DNA of 64,000 bases, taken from Carboxylicivirga sp. GTDB taxonomy: Bacteria; Bacteroidota; Bacteroidia; Bacteroidales; Marinilabiliaceae. Where the stretch lies: positions 1 through 64,000 of the forward strand of contig JAOARW010000022.1 of NCBI GenBank assembly GCA_025210475.1. The letters run 5' to 3'. Positions 9,557 through 20,665 of this stretch are shown here, one piece after another. Both the position numbers and the translations under genes were made by a program. Every line of letters starts with the position of its first letter. The first letter of the stretch is position 1. The notes under the pieces are model-generated. The model searched no databases, was not told the origin of the DNA, and worked only from the letters and a program-made list of their open reading frames with translations.

Positions 9557-10399
9557 TTATACACCGCTATAAGCACTGAATCCACCATCCACAGGCACTA
9601 CAACTCCCGTAATGAATTTTGCCCAATCGGACAATAAATAATTTACAGTACCACAAAGTTCTTCCGGCTCACCGTAGCGTTCCATCGGCGTATTGGTAAT
9701 GATCTTATTTCCACGAGGTGTGGCTTCACCAGTTTGTTCATCAATCAATAAGAAACGGTTCTGATTCGTCAATAAGAATCCCGGAGCTACAGCATTTACC
9801 CGAATGCCTGTTTTGGCAAAATGAACTGCTAACCACTGTGTGAAATTATTAATGGCCGCTTTAGCCGCTGAATAAGCAGGAATTTTTGTTAATGGTGTGT
9901 AAGAATTCATCGACGACACGTTAACAATGGCTCCTTCTTTTTTGTTCAGCATATCTTTGGCAAAAACCATCGATGGCAATAAAGTTCCCTGGAAATTCAA
10001 GGCAAAAACTTTATCAAAACCTTCCATCTGAAGACCAAAGAAAGTTTCTTCCAGACTATCCAGCTTATCTTCTGTTAAGAATTCAGCTTGTGTAGTTGCT
10101 GTGGCCGCATTTCCGCCGGCACCATTCAACAGGTAATCAACAGTTCCCAATTCTTTATGAATCACTTCCAAAGCTGCTTCAAGCGATTCTTTACTCAAAA
10201 CATTGGCGCTGATACCTACCGAAGCCACACCAAACTCATCTGCAATTTCCTGCGCTACTTTTTTAGCCGCTTCTTCGTTCAAATCAAGAATAGCCGTTTT
10301 AACACCATGCATGGCTAATCCTTTTGCCATGGTAGAGCACAAAACACCACCTCCACCAGTAACGACAGCTACCTTATCTTTTAAATTTAATTCGTTCAT
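9557..10399 (-). CDS. uxuB: D-mannonate oxidoreductase (fructuronate reductase), SDR type
   Basis: Reduces D-fructuronate to D-mannonate with a nicotinamide cofactor, between UxaC and UxuA. This is the short-chain dehydrogenase form (280 aa), not the long-chain polyol-dehydrogenase form of E. coli. The Rossmann glycine motif (VVTGGGGVLCSTMAKGLA) is at residues 13-30, NGAGG follows near residue 92, and the catalytic Ser and YSAAK pair sits around 160-180. It ends in GVVVPVDGGFSAYSGV, typical of this group. It sits between eda (47 bp upstream) and uxuA (84 bp downstream). The specific substrate is assigned from the gene neighbourhood; the SDR fold itself is certain. Confidence 0.9.
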   Translation of the reverse strand: MNELNLKDKVAVVTGGGGVLCSTMAKGLAMHGVKTAILDLNEEAAKKVAQEIADEFGVASVGISANVLSKESLEAALEVIHKELGTVDYLLNGAGGNAATATTQAEFLTEDKLDSLEETFFGLQMEGFDKVFALNFQGTLLPSMVFAKDMLNKKEGAIVNVSSMNSYTPLTKIPAYSAAKAAINNFTQWLAVHFAKTGIRVNAVAPGFLLTNQNRFLLIDEQTGEATPRGNKIITNTPMERYGEPEELCGTVNYLLSDWAKFITGVVVPVDGGFSAYSGV

Positions 10400-10446
10400 A
10401 TCGTAATATTTCTTTGTTTATCCCTATAATTCACTTCTGAATTTAT

Positions 10447-11115
10447 TTATCTCAAAGATTTAATGGTTTCAACCAACTCGCGAGCCTTTTCTTCCAAAGC
10501 TTCGTAGTTCTTGTTTGCCATTATCTCTTTTGGAAATAAATTAGATCCCATGCCCACGCATGTTACACCCGCAGCAAACCAAAGCTCAAGGTTTTCCTTA
10601 TCACAGGTAACGCCGCCTGTTGGCATAATATCAGTCCATGGCATTGGTGCTTTCACCGCTTTTACAAAGGATGGTCCTCCGACCTCAGAAGCCGGGAAAA
10701 CCTTTACCACCTCAGCGCCCAGTTCCTGCGCCTTACCAATTTCACTAATGGTTCCGCAACCAGGCGACCACATTACTTTACGGCGATTACAAATTTTCGC
10801 CATGTTTTCGTTCAATAAAGGAGATACGATAAAATTTGCCCCATTTTGAATGTATAAAGCAGTGGTTCCTTCCTCAACTACAGAGCCTGCTCCCAGGATC
10901 ATTCCCGGCAATTCGGCTAAAGCATACTTGTTAAGTTCGGCAAATAATTCATGGGCAAAATCGCCACGATTCACAAATTCGAAAACACGAATTCCGCCAT
11001 TGTAGCAAGCTTTTAGTACATTTTTACAAACTTCAATATCAGCATTGTAAAAAACAGGTACAACACCCGTTTCTTTCATTGCCTGATAAACTTCTATTCT
11101 GGTATATTTAGCCAT
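10447..11115 (-). CDS. eda: KDPG/KHG aldolase Eda
   Basis: Cleaves 2-keto-3-deoxy-6-phosphogluconate into pyruvate and glyceraldehyde 3-phosphate, the last step linking uronates to central metabolism. The 222-aa protein shows the class I aldolase barrel with the Schiff-base lysine in VVKVFPASEVGGPSFVKA, preceded by MWSPGCGTISE and followed by MPTGGVT, all family signatures. The length is normal. A 118-bp gap separates it from kdgK. No separate promoter consensus was seen there, so it is probably read from the kdgK promoter. Confidence 0.95.
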   Translation of the reverse strand: MAKYTRIEVYQAMKETGVVPVFYNADIEVCKNVLKACYNGGIRVFEFVNRGDFAHELFAELNKYALAELPGMILGAGSVVEEGTTALYIQNGANFIVSPLLNENMAKICNRRKVMWSPGCGTISEIGKAQELGAEVVKVFPASEVGGPSFVKAVKAPMPWTDIMPTGGVTCDKENLELWFAAGVTCVGMGSNLFPKEIMANKNYEALEEKARELVETIKSLR

Positions 11116-11233
11116 GTTCTTTAATTATCAATAGTACATACAAAAGTGCTATTCTTAATTTTGTTTTTTATAAAACCGCATCACTTCCTTCGTCTTATAC
11201 ATTTATTCTCAATTCCTTATCTCAATGCTATAT

Positions 11234-12271
11234 TTATCGACTAACGCGACCGGAAGCATCACCTCCCATGAGTTTTTCAACTTCTTCGACTGTAACCAAA
11301 TTATAATCGCCCTGAATTGTATGCTTTAAACAAGATGCCGCGGTTGCAAACTCAAGAGCCTTCTGGTCATCTCCTTCGTAAGTTAATAAACCATAGATTA
11401 AACCACCCATAAATGAATCGCCGCCACCTACTCGATCAACAATGTGAGTAATGTCGTAATCAGCTGCTTTAAAAAGAGTTTCTCCATCATACAATACGCC
11501 CGACCAGGTATTGTGGTTGGCATTGATTGAACCACGCAAAGTTGTGATAACCTTTTTAACACGTGGATATTCCTTCATTATTTGTTGCGATACACTGCGA
11601 TATGCTTCTGCTTCGACATGTCCGCTGGTTACATCCATTCCTTCCGGATGAATACCCAACACCATGGCCGCATCTTCTTCATTACCTAATACGATGTCAC
11701 ATCCGGCCACCAGTTCAGGCATTACTTCTGAAGCTTTCTTGCCATATTTCCACAGATTTTTACGGTAATTAAGATCGCATGAAACCATTACTCCCAATCG
11801 ATTCGCGGCCTTAATTGCTTCCAGACAAGCATCTGCTGCCCCCTGAGATACCGCCGGAGTGATACCCGTCCAGTGAAAATAGGCAGCATCTTTCAATACT
11901 TCATCCCAGTTAACCATACCTGGTTCGATGGTTGCAAAAGATGAAAAAGCCCGGTCATAAACCACCTTACTGGCACGTGCTACTGCTCCTGTTTCAAGAA
12001 AATAAATTCCTAAACGATCGCCACCGTATAAAATATTACTGGTATCTACACCGTATTTACGCAACTCCTTCATACAGGCATCGCCCATATCATTTTTAGG
12101 CAAACGTGTTACCAAAGAGGCATCGATACCATAGTTGGCCAGAGAGTAAGCTACATTGGCTTCCCCTCCGCCATAACACATATTTAAATTGTTTGCTTGT
12201 GAGAATCGCTGATAACCCGGCGTTGACAGGCGCAACATTATTTCTCCAAAAGTGACTACTTTTTTTGACAT
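11234..12271 (-). CDS. kdgK: 2-dehydro-3-deoxygluconokinase KdgK (PfkB family)
   Basis: Phosphorylates KDG to KDPG with ATP. A PfkB-family carbohydrate kinase: the N-terminal VVTFGEIMLRLSTPGYQRF and CYGGGEANVAYSLANYG hold the sugar-binding glycines. The C-terminal DRVGGGDSFMGGLIYGLL carries the catalytic aspartate and anion hole. The start is ambiguous. An ATG at 12343 would add 24 polar residues, whereas the ATG at 12271 gives a 345-aa protein whose start, MSKKVVTFGE, fits the family and is preferred. It is the first gene of the leftward glucuronate operon and is divergent from uxaC, sharing the palindromic promoter at 12389-12436. Confidence 0.93.
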   Translation of the reverse strand: MSKKVVTFGEIMLRLSTPGYQRFSQANNLNMCYGGGEANVAYSLANYGIDASLVTRLPKNDMGDACMKELRKYGVDTSNILYGGDRLGIYFLETGAVARASKVVYDRAFSSFATIEPGMVNWDEVLKDAAYFHWTGITPAVSQGAADACLEAIKAANRLGVMVSCDLNYRKNLWKYGKKASEVMPELVAGCDIVLGNEEDAAMVLGIHPEGMDVTSGHVEAEAYRSVSQQIMKEYPRVKKVITTLRGSINANHNTWSGVLYDGETLFKAADYDITHIVDRVGGGDSFMGGLIYGLLTYEGDDQKALEFATAASCLKHTIQGDYNLVTVEEVEKLMGGDASGRVSR

Positions 12272-12388
12272 ATCTGATCTAATTTGTTTCTCTGTTCTGG
12301 TTTTAAATTCATTTTGAATCACCCCCTGTCTTTCATCAATCATTTATTTTTCAGTCAGATGAGGATATTATTATTCAAATTACCAATG

Positions 12389-12436
12389 CAAATATAAGCA
12401 AAAGGTGTGTGCGCACACACTTTTTGCTTATATTTG
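12389..12436. promoter_or_regulatory. Divergent kdgK/uxaC promoter embedded in a 48-bp palindrome
   Basis: The two halves pair over 24 bp with a single mismatch (12404 against 12421). The centre is the perfect 16-mer GTGTGTGCGCACACAC (12405-12420). The outermost 8 bp on each side are TAnnTTTG -7 elements: TATATTTG on the plus strand at 12429-12436 for uxaC, and the same on the minus strand at 12389-12396 for kdgK. The predicted uxaC leader is only about 10 nt. The -33 regions of both promoters would fall in the central palindrome. A dimeric regulator bound there, plausibly the LacI protein at 13932, could block both promoters at once (inference). Confidence 0.75.
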
Positions 12437-12452
12437 TAAGAAAAGTAACACC

Positions 12453-13847
12453 ATGTTGATACACGACAACTTCTTATTATCCAATGATACCGCCCAAAAG
12501 CTCTATCATGAGTTTGCTAAAAATCTTCCAATAATTGATTACCATTGTCACCTTTCTCCGAAGCAAATTGCCGAAGATATTAATTTCGATAACATCACAC
12601 AGCCCTGGTTACACGGTGATCATTATAAATGGCGCGCCTTGCGTACCAATGGTATCGAGGAAAAATACATAACCGGTGATGCCAGCGATTGGGACAAATT
12701 CAGGCACTGGGCACAAACGGTTCCTTACACCTTGCGTAATCCTCTTTATCACTGGACGCACCTTGAACTCAACAAACCTTTTGGCATTAAAAAGCTTTTG
12801 AACCCAAACACGGCTAAAGAAATCTGGGATGAATGTAATGCAAAATTGCAGACACCTGAATTTTCGTGCAAAGGCATGATTCGACAGGCAAATGTTGAAA
12901 TAATCTGTACAACCGATGATCCTGTTGACACCCTAGAGTGGCATCGAATGATTAAAGACTCTGGTTTTGAAACCAAAGTACTGCCAACCTGGCGTGCCGA
13001 TAAAGCTTTAGGAATCGATACAGGTAAGTATTTTATCGACTATTTGGATAAATTAAGCAAGGCATCTGGCATTGAAATCACCAATTATGCCACCTTAATG
13101 GAGGCCTTGCAAAATCGACAGGATTTCTTTGAGCAGATGGGTTGTAAGCTATCGGACCATGGTTTGGATCGCTTCTATTGCGACGACTATACGCAAGACG
13201 AAATTGAAGCTATCTTTAACAAAGCCCTTAATAAAGAAGACCTAAGCAACAAGGAAATTTCGAAATACCGATCGGCTGTGTTATACAATTTGGCTGTGAT
13301 GGATCACAACAAAGGCTGGGCTCAGCAATTCCATGTGGGTGTTATTCGAAATAATAATACTAAAATGTTTAATCAAATCGGACCTGATACCGGCTTCGAT
13401 TCCATCGCCGATGACCTGGTCGCGAAAGATATGTCGAAGTTCTTTAACCGTCTCGCCACTGAAGATAAACTAACCAAAACTATTCTTTACAATCTGAATC
13501 CATCGCACAACGAAGTATATGCTACGATGATTGGCAATTTCCAGGATGGCAGCATCGCTGGCAAAATTCAATGGGGATCGGGTTGGTGGTTCCTCGATCA
13601 AAAAGATGGAATGGAAAAACAAATGAATGCCCTATCGAACCTTGGCTTGCTCAGCCGCTTTGTTGGTATGTTAACCGATTCGCGCAGTTTTCTGAGTTAT
13701 AGTCGCCACGAATATTTCAGACGCATACTCTGTAACTTACTGGGGCAGGATGTTGAAAATGGCCTTATCCCTAACGATATGGATCTATTGAAAGAATACG
13801 TTGAAGGCATATGTTATAAGAATGCCAAAAACTATCTCAATTTTTAA
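12453..13847 (+). CDS. uxaC: Glucuronate isomerase UxaC
   Basis: Interconverts D-glucuronate and D-fructuronate (and D-galacturonate and D-tagaturonate), the entry step of the pathway, in the cytosol. An amidohydrolase-fold enzyme: the metal ligands appear early in PIIDYHCHLSP, then EIICTTDDPVDTLEWH and the late GWWFLDQKDGMEKQM and SRSFLSYSRHEYFRR, all UxaC signatures. An in-frame ATG at 12405 lies inside the promoter palindrome, so the start is placed at 12453 (464 aa, normal length). It is transcribed away from the other catabolic genes and is followed by a hairpin and the LacI regulator. Confidence 0.96.
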   Translation: MLIHDNFLLSNDTAQKLYHEFAKNLPIIDYHCHLSPKQIAEDINFDNITQPWLHGDHYKWRALRTNGIEEKYITGDASDWDKFRHWAQTVPYTLRNPLYHWTHLELNKPFGIKKLLNPNTAKEIWDECNAKLQTPEFSCKGMIRQANVEIICTTDDPVDTLEWHRMIKDSGFETKVLPTWRADKALGIDTGKYFIDYLDKLSKASGIEITNYATLMEALQNRQDFFEQMGCKLSDHGLDRFYCDDYTQDEIEAIFNKALNKEDLSNKEISKYRSAVLYNLAVMDHNKGWAQQFHVGVIRNNNTKMFNQIGPDTGFDSIADDLVAKDMSKFFNRLATEDKLTKTILYNLNPSHNEVYATMIGNFQDGSIAGKIQWGSGWWFLDQKDGMEKQMNALSNLGLLSRFVGMLTDSRSFLSYSRHEYFRRILCNLLGQDVENGLIPNDMDLLKEYVEGICYKNAKNYLNF

Positions 13848-13890
13848 TAATGCACAATTTATAGTTTCTTTGGATTAATAATTGGTATGC

Positions 13891-13926
13891 AGAACGTCAG
13901 TAATTATGCTGGCGTTCTTATTTTAT
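13891..13926 (+). terminator. Terminator or attenuator between uxaC and the LacI gene
   Basis: A 10-bp stem, AGAACGTCAG / CTGGCGTTCT (one G-U pair), encloses an 8-nt loop at 13891-13918 and is followed directly by TATTTTATT. It ends just before the regulator ATG at 13932. Read-through of it would set how much regulator is made from the uxaC promoter. Confidence 0.65.
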
Positions 13927-13931
13927 TAAGC

Positions 13932-14984
13932 ATGAAAATCAGAATTGTTGACATTGCTAAGAAGGCAGAAGTTTCGGTAGGTACAGTGGACCGTTATATT
14001 CATAAACGTGGCAAAGTATCGAAAAAAGCAGCTGAAAAAATTCAATTGGCCATTAAAGAATTGGGCTACGAACCAGACATTATGGCGCGTAACCTGGCCC
14101 TAAAAAAAGAACATCGCATCGCTTGCGTTTTACCAAACCCTGAAGAAATAAAATACTGGGAGCGTCCCTATACAGGTATTGATAAAGCCATTTCGGAGTT
14201 ATCATCATTTAAGGTGCTGATTGATAAATTTTACTTCACCCCCCGAACCGATTCTTTTAAAGAAGTCTGCCAACAGGTGCTAAGCAAACAATACGATGGT
14301 GTGGTATATGTACCTATGTTTTTTGAAGAATCTAAAAGCTTTGCTCAGCAATTAAACGCTACAGAAACTCCATTTATCCACTTTAATATTCACCATAGCC
14401 AGGCGGAACCTTTGGCTTTTATCGGGCAACATGCCCATTCGGCCGGACAACTGGCGGCCAGCCTTTGCCAGATGACGCTTAAGACTGATCAGGAGATTCT
14501 GATTACCTACGTACTGAAAGAGCAACAGGAGTTCTCGCATCACGAAGAGCGCATTGATGGTTTTATGGATTTTAGATGGCACAACACCTCTAAACCCAAG
14601 ATTCACCACCTAACGCTGAAAATTGAAGAAACGGAGAAGAAACACGAAACAATATTGTTGGATTTTCTTGCTAACAATCCTAAGGTGCAGATTATTTTTG
14701 TGCCTAACTCACGTGCTTATCGAATCGCCAGCATCCTAAAAAAGAATCAAATTCTTGACAAGATGATTATTGGCTTTGATACATTGGAAGAAAATGTACA
14801 GTTTTTAAATGAGGGGATGATTGATGTGCTTATTGGCCAGCAATCAAAAGCGCAAGGTTATAACGCCGTGATGTTAATGTTTAATTACCTGTTCAAGAAA
14901 GAGGACATTACCGGCACCCACTACCTGCCAATTGATATTCTTAATCAGCAAAACATTGAATTTTACGAGGGCTTGCTTAAATAG
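13932..14984 (+). CDS. LacI-family transcriptional regulator, probable uronate-locus regulator
   Basis: A 350-aa sugar-responsive DNA-binding protein. The N-terminal helix-turn-helix is clear (IVDIAKKAEVSVGTVDRYIH, then AAEKIQLAIKELGYEPDIMA as hinge lead-in). It is followed by a periplasmic-binding-protein-like sensor from about residue 60 (HRIACVLPNPEE). A longer frame from 13887 would run through a terminator hairpin, so the ATG at 13932 is used. It directly follows uxaC. The nearby 12405-12420 palindrome, with a central CG step as in LacI-family operators, is its most likely site. The inducer is probably a uronate or KDG (inference); no biochemical specificity can be read. Confidence 0.9.
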   Translation: MKIRIVDIAKKAEVSVGTVDRYIHKRGKVSKKAAEKIQLAIKELGYEPDIMARNLALKKEHRIACVLPNPEEIKYWERPYTGIDKAISELSSFKVLIDKFYFTPRTDSFKEVCQQVLSKQYDGVVYVPMFFEESKSFAQQLNATETPFIHFNIHHSQAEPLAFIGQHAHSAGQLAASLCQMTLKTDQEILITYVLKEQQEFSHHEERIDGFMDFRWHNTSKPKIHHLTLKIEETEKKHETILLDFLANNPKVQIIFVPNSRAYRIASILKKNQILDKMIIGFDTLEENVQFLNEGMIDVLIGQQSKAQGYNAVMLMFNYLFKKEDITGTHYLPIDILNQQNIEFYEGLLK

Positions 14985-15048
14985 AGCAGTATAGTTAGTA
15001 ATGTTCTTAGTGCACCTTGCCTTTTACTATACGTTTTAAATTTAAGTT

Positions 15049-15306
15049 TACGAAAAATGTACAGCACAGACGTTATCGTCTGGTGTAACGACGAAATAAT
15101 TTGGTGCAGTGGACGAAAAACGTATAGCACAGACGAAAACGTATAGTTCCAAGGCGATGAAACGTGTTGTAATGGACGAAAAATGATTTGCATAGGCAAA
15201 ATCGTCTGGTGCCATGAAGGATAACTGAATTTGAAAGGAAATTCGTATACTACACCATACGAATTGTCGTAATGAAAGACAAAATCGTATAGTGCAAAAC
15301 GAATTA
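15049..15306. repeat. Degenerate 21-bp-period repeat array
   Basis: About 13 imperfect units, each beginning with a form of ACGAAAA and continuing to a form of CGTATAGTGCA, with starts spaced 19-22 bp apart (mean near 21). Examples: CGTCTGGTG occurs at 15077 and again exactly 126 bp later at 15203; CGTATAG occurs at 15121, 15140 and 15286. Some units form hairpins, for example AATTCGTAT / ATACGAATT at 15240-15265. Because the period is a multiple of three, the minus strand stays open with 7-residue pseudo-repeats, but I see no sign that it is a gene. The function is unknown. It fills the gap between the convergent LacI and GH2 genes. Confidence 0.7.
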
Positions 15307-15314
15307 AACACATC

Positions 15315-15338
15315 TGCAAAAGTTTGAAACCTTTTGCA
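15315..15338 (-). terminator. Candidate terminator after the last GH2 gene
   Basis: A perfect 8-bp stem TGCAAAAG / CTTTTGCA with an 8-nt loop, 42 bp after the GH2 stop. The tract after it on the minus strand (GATGTGTTTAATT) is only weakly T-rich, so this is tentative. Confidence 0.4.
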
Positions 15339-15379
15339 TGCTGCCAAATAGCATTATAAGGCAGGAATGATCCCGTTTA

Positions 15380-18571
<3,192 letters not shown>

Positions 18572-18626
18572 TCATTTTGGGTTATTTAAGCTTAATAATC
18601 CTCTCTTCACTATTAACCTTTCGATG

Positions 18627-20638
18627 TTATCTGCTATAAATCAGCTTCACTTCATCCATCAGCTTTTTACCACTTCTGGCCTGAATGATATTCTGTCCCG
18701 GCTTAAGCTCGACATCGAAATAAAAACGTCCGTAATCACCAGTTACTGCACCAAGTTTTTTACCATTAAGGTACAGTGTAACCGTTTTTTGATTGGAATA
18801 AACCTTTATTTTTTGATTGGCCTGACTGCGTTCTGTTAATCGACGTTCAGCAATGTAAAGCATCTGTTCTTTTGTGTTCCAGTTAGCCTTATAAAAATAA
18901 AAAGCATCCTTTTTATCTTTTCGATCAAAACTCACCAAGCCTTTATCGTTCTTGCCCTGCACTTCGCCTTCGCGACGGTGAGCTGCACCAAAATCAAACA
19001 TGCTCCAAATAAAGGTTCCCCACAAAAATGGACGTTGATCAATGGCCACCCAATGAGCTTCATGAAAATGCGTTTGCCATTTTTCTGGGTGCCAGTAACT
19101 ACCCGGGTTGGTTTTTACCAACTCTTCCATTTGATGATGATAGCTGGCTCCGGCACCGTATTCACTAACGCCAATTGGCATGTCAGGCAAGGCTGCATGC
19201 TGTTTATCGGCCCACTCACCAATACCACTTACATCGCCGCCATACCATCCGAAATATTTATTCCAGCATATTAAATCGGTGGCTGTGTTCAGTGCTTTAT
19301 CTGATTGATTACTGGCAGCCGTCGTTATTCGTGTGGGATCTTCCTGATGCGCCAATTTATTAAGTTCCTGTACATATTCAACCGGATTATCGCCCTGAAC
19401 CTTTAATTCGTTATAGAGCCCCCACATCACCACAGAAGGGTGATTCATATTTTGACGAATCAGTTCGATCAGCTGTTGTTTTCCGTTCTTTTTAAAACTT
19501 TCCTGATTAACGAAACCTTTATCGCGATAGCCTCCCGGACCCACAAACGGTATTTCGGCCCACACTAAAAACCCCTTCTTATCAAACAACTCGAACATAT
19601 AGGGATCCTGCGGATAATGGCTCATCCGATAAGCATTGGCTCCCATCTCTTCCATCAAAGCCACATCTTCGGCATGGTGGTGTTTGTAAAGGGCATTACC
19701 TATTTCAGGCCTGTCCTGATGACGACATACTCCACGTAATTGCACATGCTTGCCATTCAGGAAAAATCCCTTATCGGCATCAACATGGTAATAACGCAAA
19801 CCCAGACATTGCTTTACCCGATCGATGATTTTGCCACCTTTCTTTAGCTCCACCACCACCGAATATAAATACGGATCTTTCAGGCCATTCCACAAGTGCG
19901 GCTTGGCAATCTCGAATGGGATTTCCACTTCCGGGTTTTGCTGCTTACCTGAAAACGCATGCTCCTTACTAAGGATTGTCTTTCCATCTATATCCTGCAC
20001 CTGCAAAGTCAGCTTGTCAGCATTTTTTCCAAGCGTTTTGATTACCGTCTTAACACTGGCTTTTTCATCAGACACTTCTTCCTGGAATAAATACACGCCT
20101 TCTGATCCATAATCCAACAAGGAAATACAATCATTATCGGTCACATATAAATCCACATCGCGATAAATGCCTCCATAAAAATTAAAATCACCTACCAAGG
20201 GCATGATATCCAATTGCGGTGCATTATTTACGCGCACCCAAAGCGTGTTCTTCTCACCAACCTTCACAAAGTCGGTAATTTCGCAGGCAAAAGCTGTATA
20301 TCCACCTCTGTGCTCGCACACATGTTTGCCGTTAATAAAAACATTGGCAATGGTATTAACACCCAAAAAGCGAAGAAATAAACGTTTGTTTTGCCATTCC
20401 TTTTTTACTTCGAAACTGCGTTCGTAATTGCCAAGTCCCCGGTAATAATCCAGCTTGCCTCCAAGTGCATCCTTTGTATTCCAGGTATGGGCACATTTAC
20501 TGTTGTAAACACATTTTTGGCCACAACATATCCTGGTGTAAATTTCCAGCTTTTATTCAGGTTTATCTTTTGTCGTTGAGCAGAAACTGCCGTTACAACT
20601 AAATAACAAATGCTTAGCAGCAATAATCTTTTTATCAT
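18627..20638 (-). pseudogene. GH2 beta-glycosidase disrupted by a one-base frameshift
   Basis: The first part (20638 to about 20490) encodes a signal peptide (about 1-20) and the start of a GH2 sugar-binding domain up to VNVP. The frame then runs to a stop at 20405. Removing the shift, by restoring one C in the CCC run at 20489-20491, gives VPHTWNTKDALGG and a continuous 670-aa enzyme. It holds GGIYRDVDLY, the acid/base in MWGLYNELKVQ, the nucleophile in GVSEYGAGA and a C-terminal beta-sandwich. The barrel end contains GKNDKGLVSFDRK. Its N-x-K aligns with the carboxylate-binding motif of beta-glucuronidases, but similar wording also occurs in enzymes annotated as beta-galactosidases. This may be a true mutation or a homopolymer sequencing error. 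Confidence 0.85.
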
Positions 20639-20665
20639 TATTCCCTTATTAAAATCGATTTCAAA

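Noticed and set aside
12405..12452. Upstream start for uxaC at 12405
   Set aside because: It lies inside the promoter palindrome, upstream of the predicted transcription start; the ATG at 12453 matches the UxaC N-terminus.
15049..15306. CRISPR array
   Set aside because: Repeats are degenerate and contiguous at about 21 bp, with no conserved repeat-spacer alternation and no cas genes in the window.
14963..15347. Two overlapping minus-strand reading frames (about 100-118 aa) across the repeat array
   Set aside because: They stay open because the repeat period is a multiple of three. Composition is low-complexity, both frames are equally open, and no start context or homology is recognisable.
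20405..20638. A separate 77-aa secreted protein
   Set aside because: It is the N-terminus of a GH2 enzyme followed by out-of-frame residues after a one-base deletion.
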